A stretch of 48,091 nucleotides of DNA, from the NCBI GenBank assembly GCA_040901765.1, contig JBBDYG010000016.1, positions 1 through 48,091 on the forward strand, read 5' to 3'. The stretch comes from JBBDYG01 sp040901765 (GTDB taxonomy: Bacteria > Planctomycetota > Planctomycetia > Pirellulales > Lacipirellulaceae). The position numbers and the translations under genes were made by a program. The notes beneath the pieces are model-generated. The model ran no database searches. It was given only the letters and a program-made list of their open reading frames with translations, and was not told where the DNA came from. Within the stretch, counting starts at the first letter, position 1. Each line of letters starts with the position of its first letter. Positions 1 to 10,045 of the stretch are shown in pieces.

Positions 1-74
1 CCAGCGGAAGTAATTGCCAAGTACCTCTGTTGCAATTGATTCTTGACATCACCCAAATCTAAAACGATTGATTC

Positions 75-521
75 GTGGTGTTACCAGCATTCACTGCAAC
101 GGGTGATCTACCAGTCGGTGTTCACTCCACAACTATTGCCGAGGCTGCCGCACGCTTCGGGAGCGGCTCCGATCGTCGCAGATTGCTGGCGCTGCGCCTC
201 GAACGCATTTATCAAATCGCGACCCAAACCGGTAATTTAGCTCGTTTTGTAGTCTTTGGTTCGTTCGTAACCGAAAAGAAGGCGCCGAACGATGTGGACG
301 TGTTTATGATCATGGAGGATAATTTCTATATGGACTCGCTGGCAGGTGAAGCCCGACTTTTGTTCGATCACGGAACTGCCCAAGATCACTTCGGGTGCAG
401 CGTGTTCTGGGTTCGGCGGATGGCAGCGTTGGGCGGCGAACAGGCCGCGATCGAAGATTGGCAAATTAAACGGGACGGCGCCGAACGCGGCATCGTTGAA
501 ATAACGGCGGAACAATCATGA
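75..521 (+). CDS. DUF6932-like nucleotidyltransferase-fold protein
   Basis: This 148-residue protein has a minimal nucleotidyltransferase signature near residues 60-78: GSF, a nine-residue spacer, then DVDVF, matching the GS...DxD metal-binding core of the MNT/pol-beta fold. The N-terminus (LPAFTATGDLPVGVH, then an AxRFG-RRRLL stretch) is the usual opening of DUF6932-type proteins, which supports the GTG start at 75; a second GTG lies at 78, and an in-frame stop sits at 69-71. The next gene overlaps it by four bases (ATGA), so the two are translationally coupled. By analogy to MNT-type pairs it may be a toxin, an antitoxin or a small-molecule/tRNA-modifying transferase. The fold assignment rests on the motif; the biological role is inference. 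Confidence 0.72.
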   Translation: MVLPAFTATGDLPVGVHSTTIAEAAARFGSGSDRRRLLALRLERIYQIATQTGNLARFVVFGSFVTEKKAPNDVDVFMIMEDNFYMDSLAGEARLLFDHGTAQDHFGCSVFWVRRMAALGGEQAAIEDWQIKRDGAERGIVEITAEQS

Positions 522-727
522 TTGCTAGCGATCAAGAACTGAATGTAACCCTCGACCGAATAGCGAAGTTCCAACGTCAGGTGTCGCACCTGCGCAACGT
601 GGAAGGGAACCCAGCAAACTACCACGGATCGGTTTCGGGGTATCTGTCGGAAATCGACCGGATGCAACTGGAGGTACGCGAATACCTCAGTGTGCATCCT
701 GCGGAACTGATAGTGAGCGGGGCGTAA
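518..727 (+). CDS. Small partner of the nucleotidyltransferase-like protein
   Basis: A 69-residue, probably helical protein that starts inside the stop codon of the upstream nucleotidyltransferase-like gene (ATGA overlap at 518-521). The opening (IASDQELNVTLDRIAKFQ) and the later SGYLSEIDRMQLEVREY stretch resemble the helical N-terminal arm of many antitoxin-type proteins, but no helix-turn-helix follows. It is too short for a HEPN domain and no RxxxxH motif is visible. The tight coupling suggests a complex with the upstream product, as in toxin-antitoxin pairs. That is inference from gene order and size; no specific family is recognised with certainty. Confidence 0.62.
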   Translation: MIASDQELNVTLDRIAKFQRQVSHLRNVEGNPANYHGSVSGYLSEIDRMQLEVREYLSVHPAELIVSGA

Positions 728-765
728 GTCGGTAAAGAATTAGACCGTCTGATTGAGTGATACCA

Positions 766-1434
766 ATGCGGCTAATAGACGCACTCACGCAGCATCCTGC
801 CATTTTCATTTTCGCCGTTGTGGATTCGGATCCGGACGACCAGACTGAGTGGGACGTTGAGCCAGTCGAAGGACACGTTCTTTGCGAATCCGATTTAGAC
901 TCGTACTTCGTCGTCAAGGCGAAGAATGTACTCCACGGGGGAACGGTCCGAGATTGCTATATAGACATGTGCCTTCCGGAGCGCATCAGTGACTTAGCAA
1001 TTTTTGTTTCCGGCAATCAGCTTGATGTTCGATACCATCACGAATTCGACGGCGAGATTATCTGTGCTGTTCCAATCGATTGCTTTGGCGTCTACGAACT
1101 GTTTTATTCACGAATCTCGCCGGACGTTGGAATTGAGTTGCTCAGACGGGGGCTCGCCGCAGCGCCTCGGAATTGCCACATTGCGGAGGATCTCGGATAC
1201 ATTCTGCGCGACGAACATCGTTTCGGTGAGGCGGCGGAGATGTTTCAGGTCGCGGTCGATGGAGGAGCGTCTTCGTATTTTATTTTTGGGGAGCTAGCTG
1301 ATTGCTATCTCAAGATCGGCAAATCGGACGAAGCGCAGAAGTACCAAGAAATGTTTGATCATCCCGCTATTCAACTGAAACGCGGTGTCCTACGTTGCGT
1401 CGTTGATTGGTTGCGTGGCAGAGGCAAGGCCTAA
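766..1434 (+). CDS. Hypothetical protein with C-terminal TPR-like repeats
   Basis: About 222 residues from the ATG at 766; a GTG at 757 in the same frame is an alternative. The first ~120 residues are acidic, rich in beta-strand-like sequence and of no family I recognise. From about residue 125 the sequence turns into helical repeats (GIELLRRGLAAAPRNCHIAEDLGYILRD and the following AEMFQVAVD...GELADCYLKIGKSDEAQKY), which fit two tetratricopeptide repeats. No signal peptide or membrane segment is visible, so it is probably cytoplasmic. It lies 39 bp after the small partner protein on the same strand and may belong to the same accessory unit. Function unknown. Confidence 0.68.
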   Translation: MRLIDALTQHPAIFIFAVVDSDPDDQTEWDVEPVEGHVLCESDLDSYFVVKAKNVLHGGTVRDCYIDMCLPERISDLAIFVSGNQLDVRYHHEFDGEIICAVPIDCFGVYELFYSRISPDVGIELLRRGLAAAPRNCHIAEDLGYILRDEHRFGEAAEMFQVAVDGGASSYFIFGELADCYLKIGKSDEAQKYQEMFDHPAIQLKRGVLRCVVDWLRGRGKA

Positions 1435-1542
1435 CGTACATTTGGTATCTGATGCCCACGACGAGGACGAACCCCCAACCGTGTCGAAGTTTACCCCCTC
1501 CGCGCCCGCCGCGTCTCTGCGGTAGAATAACGTCTTGCGGCC

Positions 1543-2229
1543 ATGAAGATTGCGGAGATTTACCGTTCGACGCAGGGGGAAGGTTTGCTCACCGGCATTC
1601 CCAGCGTGTTTGTGCGCACCAGCGGGTGCAATTTGCGGTGCTGGTATTGCGATTCGCCATTTACGTCGTGGCATCCCGAGGGGCGCGATCTGTCGATCGA
1701 TGAGATCGTGGCCCAGATCGAGGAATGGTCGCCGCGGCACGTGGTGTTGACGGGCGGGGAGCCGATGCTGTTTGCGGAGCTGATTCCGCTGTGCGAGCGG
1801 CTGCGGCAGTTGGGCAGGCACATCACAATCGAAACGGCCGGCACGCTCGACTTGCCCGTGTTGTGCGACTTGATGTCGATCAGCCCGAAACTCGCCGGTT
1901 CGGCGCCGTCGCGGGCCGAGCATCCCCACTGGAACCGGCGGCACGAGCGGACGCGGCACCGGCCGCAAGTGATTCGCCGGTTGATTCGCGACTATGCGTA
2001 TCAACTCAAGTTCGTGATCGACTGCCGCGAGGAGTTTGTGGAACTCGAGCAGTATCTCGCCGAGTTTCCAGAGATTGATCGCGGGCGGGTGCTGCTGATG
2101 CCGCAGGGGACCGATCAGGTGGAACTGGATGCCCGCGCGGAGTGGCTGCGGGAGTATTGCCTCGATCGCGGGTATGTATTCTGCCCGCGCAAGCAGATTG
2201 AGTGGTTTGGCTCGGTGCGCGGGACGTGA
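1543..2229 (+). CDS. queE: 7-carboxy-7-deazaguanine synthase QueE (radical SAM)
   Basis: QueE converts 6-carboxy-5,6,7,8-tetrahydropterin to 7-carboxy-7-deazaguanine in the queuosine / 7-deazapurine pathway, using a 4Fe-4S cluster and S-adenosylmethionine. The protein (228 residues) opens with the family hallmark EIYRSTQGEG, followed by the cluster motif CNLRCWYC (Cys29, Cys33, Cys36; CX3CX2C) and LTGGEPM (about residues 69-75), the SAM-contacting GGEP motif. The later ISPKL segment is also typical. The ATG at 1543 places the STQGEG motif at the expected distance from the N-terminus. No other queuosine gene is visible in the window, so the gene stands alone here. It is followed within ten bases by a long AT-rich inverted repeat. 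Confidence 0.93.
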   Translation: MKIAEIYRSTQGEGLLTGIPSVFVRTSGCNLRCWYCDSPFTSWHPEGRDLSIDEIVAQIEEWSPRHVVLTGGEPMLFAELIPLCERLRQLGRHITIETAGTLDLPVLCDLMSISPKLAGSAPSRAEHPHWNRRHERTRHRPQVIRRLIRDYAYQLKFVIDCREEFVELEQYLAEFPEIDRGRVLLMPQGTDQVELDARAEWLREYCLDRGYVFCPRKQIEWFGSVRGT

Positions 2230-2237
2230 CGAAGAAA

Positions 2238-2328
2238 AATTGCAAATTGCAAAATCTACATTGCAAATTGCAGATTGTGTTCTTCTCCCAATTTTCAATT
2301 TGCAATTTTCGTTTTGCAATTTGCAATC
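2238..2328. repeat. Long AT-rich inverted repeat after queE
   Basis: Two arms of about 40 bp, 2238-2277 and 2289-2328, are nearly perfect reverse complements separated by an 11-base loop. Each arm holds two copies of the short unit TTGCAAATTGCA or its complement. The structure starts nine bases after the queE stop and could fold as one very long hairpin in the transcript, perhaps ending or stabilising it. The composition is strikingly more AT-rich than the flanking genes. Confidence 0.85.
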
Positions 2329-2344
2329 GAATCTTTCTTGCTGC

Positions 2345-2434
2345 GACCCCTGCCGGGGTCGTGCGCGAGAGAGGATCGGTTTCCGGTGGTGCGCTGCGCG
2401 ACCACCGGCTAATTGCTGTCATCCCGCTGGGATG
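2345..2434. repeat. Composite palindromic repeat (REP-like), copy A
   Basis: Three palindromes sit side by side: GACCCC-TGCC-GGGGTC (2345-2360), an 8-bp stem CCGGTGGT...ACCACCGG (2383-2408) and CATCCC-GCT-GGGATG (2420-2434). The segment 2383-2434 is matched in reverse orientation at 15541-15591. The 26-bp middle palindrome differs by one base between the two loci, and the ACCCCTGCCGGGGT core is also shared. This points to a dispersed palindromic element of the REP/BIME type. No transposase lies nearby. Confidence 0.85.
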
Positions 2435-2452
2435 AAGAAACTGTCCTCGGAC

Positions 2453-3604
2453 TCAGGGCGTGTCAGCCGAGCTACTGTGCTTTTCGTCCGGTAGAAACGC
2501 TGGTTTCTCTTCTATCTTTGGCTCGGGGTTTTTTTCTACAACTGGCTCATGCGTTGACGCATGGCCGCTGCGGGGTGCGAAGACGAGCACCATCACGGCG
2601 CCGGCAACCACGAGGATTAGCCCCGCGAGGAACATCGGGTCGAGTTGGCCGAGGGTGCGGTTGGTGGCGGATGAAAACAGGGTGCTCACGACCGGCGCGC
2701 CGCCGAAGATGAGGGGCATGACGTAGATTGGTTTACCGCCGAAGTTGAACGCCATGATGATGCCCAGCGCGCCGACCGCCCCGGCCGCGCCGGCGGCAAG
2801 GCTCCAAAGCGTGCCGCTGACATTGCGGAAGCTGCTTGCTTCGGGGATGACTTGCAACAGCGCGTTGGGCACCAAAACAGCAATCAGAAAGTACGCGAGT
2901 CCCACGCACAGCAGCGGGCGGAGTCGGCTGTTGTCCATTGCGGCCTGGCCTTTATGGAGCATCGGGCCGTAGGCGCCCCAGCTTCCCACGACAAGCGCCA
3001 CCGCGAGCATCTGCCAGGTGAAGTCGAGCAAGTTCGTGCCCAGGCGTTCGAGAAATCCTGGTTCGGGTTGCACGGCGGCGTCGGTTGCTGCCGTTGCGGC
3101 GGCTGGATTGGCGGGGGCCGTTGTTTCTTCCGTGGGCTGGTTCATCAGCACGGTGACGGAGCCGAGAATGACCATAATCAGCCCCGTGAAAAACAGCGGG
3201 CCGATTTCCTTCATCTTGCGAGCGAGGAAGATCGTCAGGAACGAATTAACGATCGGTGCGCCGCCGAAGACGAGCGGCATGACGTAGACCGGCTTGCCGC
3301 CGAAGTGAAATGCCAGAATGATCCCAAGCGCCCCGAGCGCCCCGAGCGCCCCGGCGAACAGGCTAAAAAGCGCTCCGCGGGTGGTCCATTTTCCATCTTC
3401 GCCGTACAGCGAGAGCAGGATCAGCGGCACGACGACGCCGATGGCGAAGTAGGCCAGCCCCACACAGACGAAGGGCCTCAAGCGGGCAAGGTGCTCAGGT
3501 GGGGTGGCCATTCCGTGCTGGCCCCAATGGAGCACCGGGCCATAAACGCCCCAGCAGAAGATGGTGATGGCGAACGAGGCGACGATGAGTAGGAGTGATC
3601 GCAT
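2453..3604 (-). CDS. Internally duplicated integral membrane protein
   Basis: This 383-residue protein consists of two homologous membrane halves, about residues 1-155 and 190-345, joined by an Ala/Thr-rich linker, with a hydrophilic acidic tail. Shared landmarks appear in both halves in the same order: WGxYGPxLHxGQ, RLRPxxCVGLAYF, GALGIIxAFxFGGKP, YVMPLxFGGAPxV and a final hydrophobic helix. Each half should contain four to five transmembrane helices. The pattern recalls small-multidrug/DMT-type transporters built by duplication, but no substrate can be inferred and no named family is recognised. It is convergent with queE and shares the intergenic repeats with it. Confidence 0.8.
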   Translation of the reverse strand: MRSLLLIVASFAITIFCWGVYGPVLHWGQHGMATPPEHLARLRPFVCVGLAYFAIGVVVPLILLSLYGEDGKWTTRGALFSLFAGALGALGALGIILAFHFGGKPVYVMPLVFGGAPIVNSFLTIFLARKMKEIGPLFFTGLIMVILGSVTVLMNQPTEETTAPANPAAATAATDAAVQPEPGFLERLGTNLLDFTWQMLAVALVVGSWGAYGPMLHKGQAAMDNSRLRPLLCVGLAYFLIAVLVPNALLQVIPEASSFRNVSGTLWSLAAGAAGAVGALGIIMAFNFGGKPIYVMPLIFGGAPVVSTLFSSATNRTLGQLDPMFLAGLILVVAGAVMVLVFAPRSGHASTHEPVVEKNPEPKIEEKPAFLPDEKHSSSADTP

Positions 3605-3683
3605 GGCGGCGGGGCTGGGGGCGTGGGATTGGGGGCTTGGGGTGATGATAACCGCGTGGATGGACGGTGGCGAGCGCGGTTCG

Positions 3684-3822
3684 GTTTTACCACGGCGTCA
3701 CGGAGGGCACGGAGAGGAAAGGAGAGCTAGTTAAACACGGAAAACTCCGTTAGCTGTGTCACTTGAATTCATCGTGATTCCGCTTCCTGCCCTCGGTGTT
3801 CTCCGTGCCGCCGTGGTCCAAA
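3684..3822. repeat. Inverted pair of CACGGAG-type interspersed repeats
   Basis: A segment reading TTTTACCACGGCGTCACGG and onward (3684-3714) recurs in reverse complement at about 3790-3822. Both copies carry tandem CACGGAG/GGCACGGAG steps. The inner copy overlaps the 3' end of thiE and encodes its last residues. Between them lies a smaller hairpin, ACGGA-aaac-TCCGT, at about 3737-3750. The arrangement may serve as the thiE transcript end. Confidence 0.75.
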
Positions 3823-4856
3823 AGAGAAAGGAGTTCGGTGGCGGCCGGAGCGGGATGGGGCGCATACGTTATGGCAGAACTAATTGCGACGCGGGTGAGG
3901 CCGGTATCGAGCACCGCCGCCACGTTTTCGCGGTGGATACCGCCGATGGCGAACGTTGGCAGCCGAATCTCGGCCGCAACCTCGCGTAAAAAGTCTAGGC
4001 CAGGAAAGTCGCTGAACGACTTCGTAGCTGACGGAAAGGTCGGCCCTGCTCCGAGATAATTCGCGCCATCGAGCACGGCGGCCCGCGCTTGCTCCATTGA
4101 ATGGGTCGAGACACCGATAAGCGACCGCGGTCCGACGATCGCGCGGGCGTCTTTCACCCGCATGTCCTCCTGGCCCAGATGGACGCCGTCGGCGCGAACA
4201 ATTGCGGCAATGTCGGGCCGGTCGTTGATGATCGCCAGGCAGGCGGTCCCTCGCGTCGCAGCCACCAGCGCGCGGGCACGCTCGATCAAATCACGGTCGG
4301 TGAGCTGCTTTACCCGGAGCTGGATTGCTCCCACGCCCACCGATGCCAGCGACTCGACCAATTGCGCGAACGCAGCGAGCGATTCGCGGGCATCGACAAG
4401 GACGTAGAGCTTGACTTGGTCGAAACGTTCTAGGCTGTTCCTGGTAAGGTCAATTGCCCGCTCCAGCGTATAGGTGCGATACCGCAAGGCTTCGCAGCGT
4501 CGAGCGAACTCCGGGTGCTCGATCTTGCTGTATTCCTCGATGCTGCGCAGCGATTGCTCGATTCGCTTGAGGCTGGCGGCACAAACGTGCCACGTGTCGG
4601 CCCGCGCTGCTTCCGATTCGGTCCCGACTGAAGTACCGACATCGCATTGAGTCTCGCGGGCGGCGTGAAGGTCGGCGGATGCGATGGCATCGGCCCCTAC
4701 GACAAGGTCGTGTCGAAGCCCTTTGGCAAGCTCCGTCAGATGTCGGTCGTCGAGCGCGAACCGCACGTAGTCTTCGACGACACGTAGACCCTCAGCGGCC
4801 CGGTTTACGGAGGCATCGAGGATGCGGAGCACGGCGATCTGGTCGTCTGGATGCAT
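3759..4856 (-). CDS. thiE: Bifunctional ThiD2-ThiE thiamine-phosphate synthase
   Basis: Residues ~1-150 (RILDASVNRAAEGLRVVEDY, LRH, SLKRIEQSLRSIEEYSK) match the ThiD2 domain, reported to phosphorylate hydroxymethylpyrimidine phosphate. Residues ~165-350 are a ThiE TIM barrel, which joins HMP-PP with thiazole phosphate to give thiamine phosphate. ThiE landmarks visible are IQLRVK, INDRPDIA, DGVHLGQEDM, GVSTHS, LGAGPTFPSATK and AIGGI. The start at 4856 (MHPDDQ) is chosen because the frame upstream (up to 5171) adds about 105 residues unlike either domain. The C-terminal tail HGGTENTEGRKRNHDEFK is encoded by an interspersed DNA repeat and is probably not functional. The gene diverges from the TPR membrane protein gene. 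Confidence 0.9.
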   Translation of the reverse strand: MHPDDQIAVLRILDASVNRAAEGLRVVEDYVRFALDDRHLTELAKGLRHDLVVGADAIASADLHAARETQCDVGTSVGTESEAARADTWHVCAASLKRIEQSLRSIEEYSKIEHPEFARRCEALRYRTYTLERAIDLTRNSLERFDQVKLYVLVDARESLAAFAQLVESLASVGVGAIQLRVKQLTDRDLIERARALVAATRGTACLAIINDRPDIAAIVRADGVHLGQEDMRVKDARAIVGPRSLIGVSTHSMEQARAAVLDGANYLGAGPTFPSATKSFSDFPGLDFLREVAAEIRLPTFAIGGIHRENVAAVLDTGLTRVAISSAITYAPHPAPAATELLSLLDHGGTENTEGRKRNHDEFK

Positions 4857-5105
4857 AGGCGGCACGAATGCAGTCTGGCGTGGGGCGTGCCAGCATTCAA
4901 CGGCCAGCGCTCGGCCGTTAGATCCAGTACGTTCGGTCCAAGCGGCGTGAAAGCGTCGGACGGCGACTTTCGGAAAGTGCCAAGTATTCGGGCGGCCGGT
5001 CTCCTGTTCCCCGTCTCCGCTGCAAGGGCTACACTTTCGCATACTTAGGCCGGCGGCCAGAGGGGGTCGCTTGGAACTGGCACTCCACCCGTGAAATGCT
5101 GCCGT

Positions 5106-5765
5106 ATGGGCCGCCGGAAACAACGACGCAGCGTCCATTGGGCGGCCTATTTGTGGCCGGGCCTGCCCCATTTGTGGATCGCCGGCTCGTGGGCGGGGCT
5201 GATTTTGGCCCTCAGCTTTACGGTCCTGCTGAACCTGGTGCTGGTAACCACGCTGGTTTGGACCGACTGGCTGCCCCCACGAGTGCAGCTAGCATGTGCC
5301 GCGCTGCTCGGCGTCATTTGGCTCGCTGCCGTGATCGAGACCCGGTTCGAGCTACGGCGGATTGCCGCAAGTCGTCAGCAATCGGCTGACTGCGCAGATT
5401 CCGGTGTTGACGGCACGCTGGAAGCGGACCAAGCGGAAGGCATTCCTGCGGACGAGCTGTTCCGCCAAGCGCAAGCCGCCTATTTGAGCGGGGACTGGCT
5501 CGCGGCGGAACGGACCCTGCGGGACTTGCTTCGGCTCGATCGACGCGACATTGAGGGACAACTTCTATTGGCTACCTTGTGGCGGCACAGTGGGCGGCTC
5601 GACGAGGCCGTCGGGCAACTCGATCGACTCCAGCGGCTCGAGGATGCCGCTCCGTGGCAATTTGAAATTAATCGCGAACGCGAGTTCATTGCCGTTGCGC
5701 GAGGCGGGGAGGGGTCCGGCGATCCGTTGCCGTTGACGGGAGAAACGAGTCCAATAGCGGCGTAA
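5106..5765 (+). CDS. Membrane protein with TPR-like C-terminus
   Basis: About 219 residues from the ATG at 5106 (a GTG lies at 5091). A basic N-terminus (GRRKQRR) is followed by two strongly hydrophobic segments at roughly residues 25-52 and 59-78, so the protein is anchored in the cytoplasmic membrane. The soluble part contains TPR-like helices (DELFRQAQAAYLSGDWLAAERTLRDLLRLDRRDIEGQLLLATLWRHSGRLDEA). It probably mediates protein contacts at the membrane; no enzymatic motif is visible. It lies between thiE (divergent) and clpC (same strand, 201 bp downstream). Exact role unknown. Confidence 0.72.
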   Translation: MGRRKQRRSVHWAAYLWPGLPHLWIAGSWAGLILALSFTVLLNLVLVTTLVWTDWLPPRVQLACAALLGVIWLAAVIETRFELRRIAASRQQSADCADSGVDGTLEADQAEGIPADELFRQAQAAYLSGDWLAAERTLRDLLRLDRRDIEGQLLLATLWRHSGRLDEAVGQLDRLQRLEDAAPWQFEINREREFIAVARGGEGSGDPLPLTGETSPIAA

Positions 5766-5966
5766 ACCGACAGTTCGAGGCCGTGCATTCCGCAGATTGT
5801 CTAGTCGAAAATAGCCCTAGTTTGCGGCGTACACTAACCTGATTGCCTATTCTCTCCTACAATTTGACACAAGTGACCTGAACTCGCTTCACGAACAACA
5901 ATTATCGAACCCGCTGAAGACTCACCAAGCGGCGTGCCCGCTACGGAGCTTACGGAGTACCAAATC

Positions 5967-8525
<2,559 letters not shown>

Positions 8526-8565
8526 TGCGAGCGAAAAACCCGAGGCAAGATTCATAGTCTTTTAT

Positions 8566-8598
8566 CCCCCACCCCGGCCCTCCCCCTCAGGGGGAGGG
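8566..8598. terminator. C/G-rich palindrome after clpC
   Basis: CCCTCCCCCTCAGGGGGAGGG (8578-8598) is a near-perfect hairpin about 50 bp after the clpC stop, preceded by CCCCACCCCGGC and followed within about 13 bases by a run of six T. It could terminate clpC transcription. The same block also resembles a very common interspersed repeat of bacterial genomes, so the terminator role is an inference. Confidence 0.5.
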
Positions 8599-8647
8599 AG
8601 ATTTCGGACAGTTTTTTAGAATCATTGTTGTGGCGAGAAGCGTTGCT

Positions 8648-8851
8648 ATGCTGCAAACGTTGTGGGCCACCGTTCAGGGAGGGCAGATTCACTTGTCGGA
8701 GAGCATGGACTTGCCGGAGGGCGCTAAGCTGCTCGTAACCGTCTTGCCAGACGGCGAAGATCAATTTTGGTTGTCGGCAAGCGAATCGTGCTTAGCGGCT
8801 GTTTGGGACAATGCCGAGGATGACGCATATGCCCAGCTTCTCGAAGAATGA
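8648..8851 (+). CDS. Probable antitoxin partner of a MazF/PemK-type toxin
   Basis: A 67-residue acidic protein starting at MLQTLWATVQ; the frame can be read from 8630 but the ATG at 8648 gives the familiar opening. The segment GGQIHLSESMDLPEGAKLLVTVLP fits the short beta-rich N-terminal domain of AbrB/DUF104-like antitoxins, and the acidic C-terminus (DNAEDDAYAQLLEE) would be the toxin-binding tail. It overlaps the following MazF-like frame by 23 bases, the normal arrangement of such operons. Because the toxin frame is cut short, this may be an orphan antitoxin. Confidence 0.65.
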   Translation: MLQTLWATVQGGQIHLSESMDLPEGAKLLVTVLPDGEDQFWLSASESCLAAVWDNAEDDAYAQLLEE

Positions 8852-8993
8852 GGTCGTTCTCGTTCGCTATCCGTTCTCGGATTTGACCGCGTCCAAAGTC
8901 CGGCCAGCGGTAATCGTTGGCGTGCTCGATCGCTCGCCTGACTTCTTGATGGTGCCGCTCACAAGTAGAATGAGTCGGCTCCCGCTCCCTTAA
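8829..8993 (+). pseudogene. Truncated MazF/PemK-type endoribonuclease toxin
   Basis: The 54 residues match the N-terminal half of the PemK/MazF fold: NEVVLVRYPFSDLTASKVRPAVIVG, then DFLMVPLTSR. Intact members run to about 110-130 residues and need the second half, with the strand after VPLTSR and the C-terminal helix. Here the frame ends after SRMSRLPLP at 8993. I could not find the missing half in the other forward frames down to the mlaE start at 9182. The gene is probably an inactivated relic, unless a very short variant is functional. It overlaps the antitoxin gene upstream. Confidence 0.6.
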
Positions 8994-9181
8994 TGCTAGC
9001 GGGAATACAGCCTCGAAGCAAATCGGCCATTAACCGCAGGCTTCCCATTCTGGCCAATCCGCAAACTTGCCTCAAGCGGTACGATGTAGGTAGCCGACAA
9101 ACTCTGATGCGCAGCTTCGGCGATGTTGCGCGGCGCTAGCACGCAAGCCGTCGCACCACGTGCGACACGGATGATTTTTCG

Positions 9182-10045
9182 ATGGCGACCGCCCACACCA
9201 CCAACGAACCGCGCCCACCTCGCGGTTATTTCCGCGCGCTCGGCGAATCGGTAGCCGACTTGGGCGACGTCACGCTTCACTCGATTGACGCGCTGGGCGA
9301 TATTTCGCTGTTTGCGTGGCGGACGCTCGTGTGGATGGTCGCCCGCATGCCGCGGCGCGATACGCTCGTCGCCAGCATGTATCAAATCGGCGTGCGGAGC
9401 TTGCCGGTGGTGGCCCTGACGGGCACGTTCATCGGGATGGTGCTCGCCGTGCAAGCGTATCACCAGTTTCGCGGCTTCGGCATGGAGACGCGGCTGGGGA
9501 CGATGATCAACCTGTCGATGTACCGCGAGCTAGGCCCCGTGCTTGCTGCAACGATGCTCGCCGGTCGCGTTGGCAGCGCGATCGCTGCGGAGCTCGGCAC
9601 AATGCGGATCACCGAGCAGATCGACGCCCTGGCAAGCATGGGCGCGAATCCCGTGCAATATCTCGTCGTGCCGCGGTTCCTGTCGTGCCTGCTGATGATT
9701 CCCTCGCTCACGATCATGGCGATGTTCATGGGTGTCGTGGGCGGCGGCTTTTACTGCATTTACATCTTGGGCGTTGATGCTCATCACTATCTCACCAATT
9801 CGCAAGAATCGGTCCAGACGTGGGACTTGTTCTACGGCGTGTTTAAGAGCTTCTTTTTCGGCGCGGCAATCGCCATCATCTCGTGCTATCGGGGATTCCA
9901 CTGCGCTCCGGGCGCCGAGGGCGTCGGCCGCGCGGCGACCAGTTCGTTCGTCCAGTCGTTCGTCGTCATCCTGGTGCTCGATCTCAGTCTAAGCATTTTG
10001 CTCGACAAGTTGTACTTTACCCTCTGGCCGGAGGCGCTTTACTAA
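9182..10045 (+). CDS. mlaE: MlaE-family ABC transporter permease
   Basis: Integral membrane subunit of an Mla-type phospholipid transporter that moves lipids between the inner and outer membranes. The 287-residue protein has a hydrophilic N-terminus of about 65 residues and then five to six hydrophobic helices. Family landmarks visible are ALTGTFIGMVLAVQAYHQF, YRELGPVLAATMLAGRVGSAIAAELGTMRITEQIDAL, and GANPVQYLVVPR. The ATG at 9182 is the first plausible start. Its stop codon overlaps the start of the ATPase gene by one base (TAATG), so the two are co-translated. A full system would also need the MCE protein, found two genes on; MlaB and MlaC homologues are not visible here. Confidence 0.92.
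   Translation: MATAHTTNEPRPPRGYFRALGESVADLGDVTLHSIDALGDISLFAWRTLVWMVARMPRRDTLVASMYQIGVRSLPVVALTGTFIGMVLAVQAYHQFRGFGMETRLGTMINLSMYRELGPVLAATMLAGRVGSAIAAELGTMRITEQIDALASMGANPVQYLVVPRFLSCLLMIPSLTIMAMFMGVVGGGFYCIYILGVDAHHYLTNSQESVQTWDLFYGVFKSFFFGAAIAIISCYRGFHCAPGAEGVGRAATSSFVQSFVVILVLDLSLSILLDKLYFTLWPEALY

Noticed and set aside
1390..2319. 309-residue minus-strand frame over queE and its downstream repeat
   Set aside because: Antisense of queE; its first residues come from the AT-rich inverted repeat.
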